A DNA stretch of 64,000 nucleotides from Athripsodes cinereus (Eukaryota; Arthropoda; Insecta; Trichoptera; Leptoceridae). A program made the translations under genes and the position numbers. Positions 44,025-52,500 of the stretch are shown one piece after another (position 1 is the first letter of the stretch; every line of letters starts with the position of its first letter). The DNA lies in contig OX388314.1 of the NCBI GenBank assembly GCA_947579605.1, positions 28,240,948-28,304,947 on the forward strand. The letters are read 5' to 3'. The notes under the pieces were generated by a model, which was not told the origin of the DNA, searched no databases, and saw only the letters and a program-made list of their open reading frames with translations.

Positions 44025-45090
44025 TTTTGTTGCATATTTCGTTCATTTTTTTCATAGCATGTTTGCATTTGCGTGCATGTTTATCTTTTATTTTATGTAA
44101 CATCAGCTAATCTGTTTATTAATGAGGTATAAATATCTTTGAATAAAGAAGGGAATATATCCTGAAACTAAAGAAAACCTGTAAATGTGGCAATTAAGTC
44201 AAAATGAAGCAGTTTATATCCTTATGTTACATTGATACTGAAATAAATCACATTGAAATAGATATAAAGTTCGAATGTTAGAAACTTGTGCTGAGATACA
44301 TGTCATGTTGTGTGGATGGCGTTTAGTGATAATGTTAAAAGCTCAGCATATAAAAGCACACAAATTTTCATATACATAGACCGAATCTTCGGTGTTGTAA
44401 ATTCCTTATGATTTGCGAACTCTGGAGATTGTGGCAGACCCTATTGTTCAGGAGGTGTTATGATTCTTGAATGGATCCTTGCGGTGGATTTTCCACAAAA
44501 CGGCGCATCTTAAAAAATGTCTGCAAAGCAAAAGAAAACCTATCAGAAACTTTTTTTGTTTCTTCCCATAAATGCAACTTCTCACATATGTATGCACGCT
44601 GCTTTTTCTTATTAAATAAGCGTCCTTCCTTAATAGTTTGATCCATGTGATCAAGCCACGTATACCTACCAATAGTTTTCGAAATTCCACGCATTCTTAC
44701 ATTGCTGACTTCATACATTGTTGCATAACAGAATCCACATAACAATTATACGAGAAATACCGGCGATGTTACATTTTGTTATAAATACGTTATAAATACC
44801 TCCACTTTCTGATTTACATCACAATAGGAAGGTTCAGCAGTGCTGCTAAAAGCCTTTTGTTGGTCTATGTATGTACTTACTATATTATTATATTGTACCA
44901 CTACGTTACAACAAGTGATTGTATTCCTTTACATAACAGATACGGAACAATGAACAGGTATCTATGTATCTACTGTCAGAATGTTCCTATTAACGTCAAT
45001 ACATTAAGGGATCTTCCTGTTAAAGGCTTAATTACGCAATCAGCCTTTTCGTGAAAAAACTGCTTAGTAGAAGATTTCGTTTAGCAGGTA
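44025..45090. other. Spacer with an unrecognised open frame
   Basis: The minus-strand frame 44458-44745 (95 codons) reads like real protein in composition (KKKQRAYICEKLHLWEETKK) but matches no family that I know. It has no flanking splice or repeat evidence. It could be a mobile-element remnant. Confidence 0.35.
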
Positions 45091-45092
45091 TG

Positions 45093-45270
45093 CATTTCAT
45101 GGAACACCCGACAAAGAATTGCGGTCTCCGTATCTTTTCCGTAAGTTTTCAAATGTCCCGTTTTTTGACATGGGGAGGACACCTTGTATATTTTTTACAT
45201 ACAGCTGATTTGCTGGCCACCCGATTTGTGGGATATGCTGTGATTGTATAGTAGTAATTGTAGAAGGTAT
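45093..45270 (+). repeat. Dispersed repeat A, internally deleted
   Basis: CATGGAACACCCGACAAAGA, CCGTAAGTTTTCAAATGTCC, then a jump to GGGAGGACACCTTG and GATTTGTGGGATATGCTGTG. The middle CAGCGATGAGGC block is missing. Confidence 0.75.
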
Positions 45271-45395
45271 GTAGCATAATACATACCAACATACATTTAG
45301 TTAATGCGTTTAGAAGAAATTCTAGATTCTTTGACAAAATGACTTATTGTCTCAATAAGCCTACGACATAAATGTATGTTCTACCTTTATACCTA

Positions 45396-46686
45396 CGAGG
45401 GCGGTCCGATAAGTACTTAGCCTCTCCGCCCGGTGGCATCACTATCACAAGAAAAATATACCATCGTGTAGTGCATTCTTGTAGACAGCTACTTTCAAAA
45501 TTTCAGCCGAATTGGACTTATGGTTTTGTTTTGGCCGCGTGTGGAAGCGGGCGGGTCCACGGATTTTCGAAAAATGGAAAAAGAGCAATATCGGTCGGTT
45601 ATTCGATTCTTGTTTTTGGAAGGGAAATCGCGCAGCGAAATCAAAGACCGCTTGGATGCTGTGTATGGTGACTCTTGTTCTTTGATAACGATCATCAAAA
45701 ATTGGTTTAAGAGTTTCAACATGGTCGTACGTCGGTTTTTGACGAGTCACGCCCAGGTGCCCCGAAAACGGTTAACTCGGAGGATAAAGTGTCAAAAATC
45801 CACGATATCGTAATGGCAGACCGCCGATTGAAAGTGCGTGAGATAGTTAAGACAGTAGGCATCTTAAAAAACCGCGTGGGTCATATCCTTCATGATATTT
45901 TGGTCATGAGAAAGCTGTTGGTGCAATGGGTGCCGCATTTTCTCACTGCGGTCAACAAACGCAACCGTGAGACCACTTCATAGCAGTGATTGACGCTATT
46001 TAAGAGCAATCCGAAGGAGTTTCTGCATCGTTTCATAACCATCGACAAAACGTATAACCACTGGTACACACCAAACACCAAGGAGCAGTCGAAAGAGTGG
46101 ATTTTACCCGGTGAACGTGCTCCAAAGAAGGCGAAGACTGTCCTATAGACCGGAAAGGTGATAGTCACCGTTTTCTGGGATTTGCAAGGTGTGATCTACA
46201 TCGACTGCCTGGAGAAAGATAAAACGATCACAAGGCTCTACTATGCCAAATTATTGGGCCGATTTGATGCCAAATTGAAGAAAAAACGGCCCCATTCGAC
46301 GAAAAAAAAGTGATCTTCCACCGTGACAATGCACCGGCTCACACCTCCGTTGTCGCCACGGCCAAATTGGTCGAATAGGGCTACGGACTGCTACTCTATC
46401 CACCGTATTCTCTAGATTTGGCTCCGTGCGACTTCTTTTTGTTTCCAAACTTGAAAAAGTCACTCGCTGGGTGGAAATTTGAGTCGAATAAGGAGGTCAT
46501 TGCCGCCACGGAAGCCTATTTTGTAGACCTCGAGAAAACGTATTTTTTAGACGGGTTAAAGAAGTTGGAGAATCGCTGGTTCAAGTGTATCGAGCTAAAA
46601 GAAGACTATGTTGAAAAATAAATCACCACTTTTCCAAAATTTTCATTTTTTCTTATGTAGGCTAAGTACTTATCGGACCGCCCTCG
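45396..46686 (+). mobile_element. Second mariner element, inactive
   Basis: 1291 bp flanked by TA (45394-45395 and 46687-46688). Inverted ends start CGAGGGCGGTCCGATAAGTA. It belongs to a different mariner lineage from the element at 40520, judging by its ends and protein. Confidence 0.95.
45574..46621 (+). pseudogene. Dead mariner transposase
   Basis: Across several frames: MEKEQYRSVIRFLFLEGKS, then SKIHDIVMADRRLKVREIVK, ILVMRKLLVQWVPHFLTA, RDNAPAHTSVV, LDLAPCDFFLFPNLKKSL and KCIELKEDYVEK*. This is a mariner transposase of standard length order. Frameshifts occur near 45720, 45975 and 46300, and stop codons interrupt it at about 46148 and 46378. The first catalytic motif is altered (IDKTYNHW where mariners usually have V/IDETW). 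The WVPH and LAPCDFFLFP signatures remain. It cannot make an active enzyme. Confidence 0.9.
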
Positions 46687-46689
46687 TAC

Positions 46690-47335
46690 ATAAAGGGTCG
46701 TGTAGAATAAATGAATTTGTATTACATAATATTTTTTGTGGGGCGGAAACCTAATAAGATATTTACTTGTTTATTTTATTGTTAACTGTTCACTGATTAT
46801 GTATACCTACCTATCTACAATAAACATTAATTAAAATCATATTAAGTATATGTTTTTCTCTTCAAATTTGCAAATAATATTTTTTGTCTTAATATTAGGC
46901 AGCTTGTTGAAAACTAAAAAAAAGTTCCACAATCTATCCATTTCTTCACATTCTTAAACGCTCTTCTCTCATTATCATATTTTTTTTAAATTTATTTTAT
47001 TTAACTGATAAATTACAAACTTTATACAAACTTTTATTGATGCTGCCCAACTAGGTATATCCTGTACTAGGGCAAACATTTCACAAACATATCAATCATA
47101 TAGAAACATATACACAATTACAAAAAGCATTCATCTCCTATATTTACACAATTTTACATTCATTTTATTAAACTCATAACCGCCCACCGAACAGGTTTAT
47201 CTCTCCTCAATGAGAGAGACGTCTTTCGTCTTTCAAGTACTGTGTCAATCTGGTTATAAAAAATCAAAATAATAAAAATAAAAAAATATTAAAATGATTT
47301 TAAAAACACTGTATAATTTCCAAATTAAATTTATT
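46690..47335. other. AT-rich spacer
   Basis: No gene seen. 47030-47190 has weak LINE-tail character. Confidence 0.5.
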
Positions 47336-47337
47336 CA

Positions 47338-47382
47338 CCTCAAACGTTTTCGCCAAGGCTTCTACTTGGCATCATCAGGAGG
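47338..47382 (-). ncRNA. Candidate hammerhead ribozyme of a Penelope-like element
   Basis: On the minus strand: stem I CCTC (47382-47379), catalytic core CTGATGA (47378-47372), a stem II hairpin GCCAAG..CTTGGC, then GAAA, a very short stem III around AACGTT, and GAGG (47341-47338) closing stem I. Penelope-like elements are known to carry type I hammerheads with tiny stem III. One unpaired T sits between the core and stem II, so activity is uncertain. It lies just downstream of the Penelope endonuclease remnant. Confidence 0.55.
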
Positions 47383-47429
47383 ACTAATTAGTTAAAGTTC
47401 ATATTTAGTGAGTATGTTTTCTATTACTA

Positions 47430-47790
47430 ACTTATACTAAGGGTGGGGGGGAGTTTGAAGGTGGGGGAGAAAGGGCGGAGTTGAGGATGTTTGATAAGAG
47501 GGAAGGAGATGGGTATATCAACAAAGGAGATGCATATGGTATTTGGATATTCACCAAATTATTCTTATTTTTATGGATTTCAAGAATCTCTAAGGCATTT
47601 AATTTGTCAATCTTAGACTCGGAGTGCAAGACCTTAGTACCTTGCATGTCAATAGAGTGATCATGTTGTAGGTATACAATGGTCTGCCATCTCCGAGTAT
47701 CCGGATAACCACCTGAATGCCCTGTTATGTTCCTGAATGTGAGTTTTAATTGTTCTACTTGTTTGGCCTATATATTTCATATTAAAATAA
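47430..47790 (-). pseudogene. Penelope-like element, GIY-YIG endonuclease remnant
   Basis: The minus strand reads MKYIGQTSRTIKTHIQEHNR then, after a frameshift near 47690, HSIDMQGTKVLHSESKIDKL and NALEILEIHKNKNN. YIGQT(G/S)R, the following arginine/EH segment and the LN.LE..EI glutamate are the GIY-YIG nuclease features found at the C-terminus of Penelope-like retroelements. The frame then runs into low-complexity proline-rich sequence (47432-47520). The reverse transcriptase part is absent or too decayed to see upstream at 47800-48600. Non-functional. Confidence 0.7.
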
Positions 47791-48660
47791 TTTTTACTTA
47801 CAATTTTATATAAAAACCAGATGACCAGGCAAACGTTGTTTTGTCATATACATTTGCCATATACTAATATATCGCTATTAAAAAATAGAGGTTAGTGGTA
47901 GAAGGGTGAAAATTTAGGACTGTATGTATTTTTCAATGCCTCATCCTAAAAATAGATGTTGACCGATTCTTAGACCTACCCGATAAACACATAAAATTTC
48001 ATCAAAAACGGTCCAGCCGTATCGGAGGAGTATGATAACAAACACCGTGACACGAGATTTTGATATATATTAAATGCATTCAAATAAAATATAATCAATT
48101 ATGTAGGTACAGAGGGCGGGTTTATCGCAAAGGCATGTCTTCTTACTAACCAAAAGATACATTGTGTAAACATGGTTTTCCGATCGAGATGTATGATTAA
48201 ATTAAGAGTCACCTTCTGAATCTGGCATCTGGGGGGAGGGGGAGTTTTTATAATTTTGTTTCAATTTTTTTCCATACTAATCCCTTACTTTAATATTTTA
48301 CCAACCCTTCCTCTATTTTAGAGAAATTGGTACAAAACTGATCAAAATAATTATCTTTTTTCTCACCTTATTAGGCGAGAAAATTTATTCTGCAAGTAAA
48401 AAGGTAAATGCTTCGCCGAAATTTCTTTGTGATGATTTTAATATTCCTATCTCTTGTTTAATGTCATTAATATTATCTGAAAAGTAATTATACACGTATT
48501 TTAAATATTTTTCCTTGTCGCAAACTCATTAATTGTTAATGAAGCAAGAAGAAGAACATTATTTTTTTATGGTTTTTCTTTCGAAATGACTGGAGAATTT
48601 TTTTCTGTGTTATTTATATTAGTGATGGAATGGTTTAGTTAAAAGTTTGAAACTATACCG
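47791..48660. other. Spacer with old repeat debris
   Basis: 47930-48070 (CGTATCGGAGGAGTATGATA, CACCGTGACACGAGATTTT) resembles a common lepidopteran dispersed repeat. A reversed LINE-D tail lies at 48105-48165. No gene. Confidence 0.45.
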
Positions 48661-48668
48661 GATAACGG

Positions 48669-48865
48669 ACATTCGGCAGGATTCTAAACTGCGTAACTTA
48701 CATTCGGCAGGTTTCTAAACTGCGTAACTTACATTCGGCAGGATTCTAAACTGTTTAACTTATATTCGACAGGATTTTACACTGTATAACTTATATTCGG
48801 CAGGATTCTAAACTGTATATCCGGGATTCTAAACTGTATATCCGAGAATCCAAACTGTATAATAT
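48669..48865 (+). repeat. 31-bp tandem repeat
   Basis: ACATTCGGCAGGATTCTAAA units start at 48669, 48700, 48731, 48762 and 48793 (period 31), followed by three shorter ~22-bp derivatives (GATTCTAAACTGTATATCCG). Confidence 0.9.
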
Positions 48866-49097
48866 GATGATCAATCTGATTACAATATGACATTAAAATG
48901 AGTCAAAATATTATGTAGCAGTTCCACTGGTGATTTTTTTAGTTTTCGAGCTGGTTTTAGAGCTTCCGTTCTCATAATCAGCCAAATGTAGAGTTTATAA
49001 ATAAATGTTTATCATTTTTCTTTTGTTTGTCTTATCGTTTTAAAGTCAAATGATTTTTTTGACCTACATGTTGGGTTTTAGTCTAAAATATTTGTAT

Positions 49098-49472
49098 TGT
49101 TACGTAATCACCATTAGGAGGGTACTTAAGTTTGGAAGTTTAATGAATTTGAATTTTTATATTATTTTTGGTTATGGAATGTTTGGAAAATAATGACAGG
49201 TGGTTGTTTTGGTTTTGATAAAAAAAAAAGAGATCTACATAGGCTGGAAGAAAGATGTTATATAATGGGTATATAAGAAATCTGTGTGAACTGTAATAAT
49301 ATGTGACGTATATATAAATAATAGTTGTTGTAATATGTATTTTAAATAAATAATAATTGTAAATAAATAAAAACGTTTAAATAAATTGTTAATTTTCAAG
49401 ATGTCATTCTTTTAATTGAATTCAGACTTTATTTTCCCTGACACAAGTTATAGAAAAACGATTTACGTTACA
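49098..49472 (+). repeat. Left LTR
   Basis: 375 bp, TG...CA termini, internal AATAAATAAATAATTG and AATAAATAAAAACG polyadenylation-type motifs, and an A-rich stretch at 49218-49229. Identical by eye to 54894-55268. Confidence 0.95.
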
Positions 49473-49490
49473 TTGGTGTCAGGTGTGGGG
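49473..49490 (+). other. Primer-binding site
   Basis: TTGGTGTCAGGTGTGGGG directly after the left LTR. The TGG start pairs with the CCA end of a tRNA; I do not name the tRNA. Confidence 0.75.
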
Positions 49491-49540
49491 TTGTGAATCA
49501 GATATTTAAGTGCTTAGTGGAAATAAAGACTGTGTAAAAT

Positions 49541-52500
49541 ATGTCATCAAAAAAATTAACTCTACTTGACTTGAAAGTGGTGGATCTGAAGCGCGAACTA
49601 GAAGAAAGAGACGCGGATACATCTGGAACGAAGGGTGTGCTCCAACTTCGACTAAGAAAGGTGATGGAAGAAGCAGGTGAAGATCCGGAAACATATATCT
49701 TCGAGTTGCCTATAACCACCAGTGAGCTTTATAAAGAAATCGAAAAGAAGCTTCAAGAAAATGCTACAGCTATGAAAGAAGAAATAGAAAGGCTTCGAGA
49801 AGATTCTAGAGGAACGAAAGAAGAAATTGAAAGGAAGTTTCAAGAATATTCTGTGTCCTTTGATGAAAGGATTAGCGAGTTAACAAAGCAGGTGAAAGTT
49901 TTGGAGAATCAGGCGCTTTCTTCAACAGCAAGAACGGATTTTGAGCAGAACACAACGGTGGACACAGAGTTCAAGTGTGTAGAGAGTGGTGCAACTTCAA
50001 TGGTGGAGCATGTGCGTAGTGATATGCCAACTTTTGATGGAAAGAACTCTTGGGAAGAGTACTTAACTTTGTTCGAAACAGTAGCTATGATAAATGGCTG
50101 GTCGATGACAAGAAAAGCATCAGTATTGAGTATATCTTTACGAGGAGATGCTTTAAGAGTCCTTCAGATGATTCCGCTTGCGGACAGACAAAACTTTAAA
50201 TCTTTGGTTGAGAGACTGGAGATGCGATTTGGACAAAAGCATATGGAACAAGTTTATAGGTCACAGTTGAAGAATCGTGTGCAGAGGCCCAATGAAACTC
50301 TACAGGAATTCGAGGCGGATGTAGCGCGTCTAGTGAGATGTGCATACCCTACAGTTTCTGATGATGTATGTGAAAGTCTTGCAGTAGACAAGTTTTTGGA
50401 TGGACTACGAGCAAGTGAGACACAACAAGCTATAAAACTGGCTAGACCACAAACTCTTAGGGATGCTTTAACCCAAGCACTCGAATTTGAAGCTGTAAGA
50501 CAATCCGTACGAGGTCACGCTCAATCCTGTGTGATGGAAGCTGTACAAGAAAATCAACCACTTTCAATAGAAGACGTAGTTGAGAAGGTTTTGGAGGCCT
50601 TGAAAGGAAAGAAGAGACAACTACGTTGCTGGGACTGTGGACAAATTGGACACCTGCGTAATCGGTGTCCAGGAAAACTAAAAAGGGTTGATGGAAGGGG
50701 GCAACTGTCGACCCGCATTGCCAATGCCTCGAAGAGATATGCAGATGTTGCGTCGTTCAGCGGACAAGTCAGCAGCATGTTTATAAATGGCAAAGTAAAT
50801 GGAAAGAATTTGAAACTTTTGTTGGACACTAGAGCAACAAAGACAATCATGAGACCTGATTTAGTTTGCGAAAAAAAACAAATAAAATCAACTAAATGGA
50901 CATTACGGACGGCAACTGGAGAGTCGGCGTCTGTATGCGGTGAGACAGTTGCCAACTTTCACATTGGAAGCACCATCTTCGATCATCAGGTGTTGGTGGC
51001 TGAGATAGAGGAGGAAGTTATTCTTGGAATGGATGTAATGGCGAAGTATGGATTCAAACTGGATCTGAAGAGGCGAACTCTGAAAATTGGGGATGAAGAT
51101 ATTCTTGTACAAGAGCATGAAGAATTCGCTACACGTGTGCTTGCGGCAGAAGTTGTTACTATTCCAAAACAAAGTGAAATGTTAGTACGAGCCTACTTAG
51201 ATTGTGACATTCCAAATGGACATGTTTTAGTAGTGGAGTCCAACGCTAATACTGAAGCTGGAAAAGGAGTGTTGATTGCGAGAGTCCTGATTCAAGCTAA
51301 AAAGGATATTTTGGTCAGGCTAATGAATATCAATGACTATCCAGTGACTATCAAAGAAGGAGTTTATTTAAGTATGTGTTCATCGGTTTCGTCAGTAACA
51401 TGTAGAGTGAGCGGTGGCCAAGTTTCTTCAGAGGAGGTACCAAAACACCTTGACGACTTAGTGAAGGAGGCTTGTAAGGAACTTACCAAGGAACAGAGCA
51501 AACAGATTAGATCCTTCATCGCTAGAAATCAGGATGTCTTCGAGAACCCAAGTCAACCCAAAGGAAGAACAAGTGTTGTTAGTCATCGAATAGACACAGG
51601 TGATGCAAGACCCATTCGTCAAGTACCCAGAAGATTACCTTTAGCAAAACGGGCGGAAGCAGATCAAATTATTCAAGATATGGAACGGGACAAGGTAATA
51701 GAACCGTCAAGCAGTCCATGGTGTTCACCTGTAGTGCTGGTTAGGAAGAAGGATGGCTCAACTCGGTTCTGTGTTGATTTTCGCCAACTTAATAATGTTA
51801 CTAAGAAGGACAGTTACCCTTTGCCTCGTATTGATGATACGTTGGACACATTGGCTGGCTGTAAAATCTTTTCAACGTTGGATTTGAAGAGTGGATATTG
51901 GCAGGTTGGACTGGAACCTAAGGATAGAGAGAAAACAGCATTCTCTATTGGAAGTGGATTATGGCAGTTCATTGTTATGCCGTTTGGACTTTGTAACGCT
52001 CCGGCTACTTTTGAGCGTTTAATGGAAAGCGTGCTGAGAGGATTGTCGTGGGAGACCTGTTTAGTGTACCTGGATGACATCATCGTGCTTGGAAAATGTT
52101 TTGAGGAGCACTTACGAAATTTGGAACAAGTGTTTTCACGATTGAGAGCGGCCAACTTGAAACTCAATGTTAAGAAATGTACATTGTTCCGAAGACAAGT
52201 CAACTATCTGGGTCATGTTGTCTCTGAGGAAGGAGTGGCGGTGGATCCTGAGAAGATTAGAGCTGTTCAAGACTGGCCTACACCTAAAGACAAGCATGAA
52301 GTAAGAAGCTTTTTAGGCTTAAGCACTTACTATCGGCGATTTGTTTTGGGCTTCGCTGATATCGCTAAACCATTGACAAAACTCACAGAAGAAAGTAATG
52401 AATTTATATGGGATTCAAAATGCCAATGCGCGTTTGAAGAATTGAAGAAGGTATTGATTAATTCCCCGATTCTAAGTTATCCTCGAGCCGAAGGGAATTT

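Noticed and set aside
40520..46686. A single large composite transposon bounded by the two mariners
   Set aside because: The two mariners have different terminal sequences and each has its own TA duplication, so they are independent insertions.
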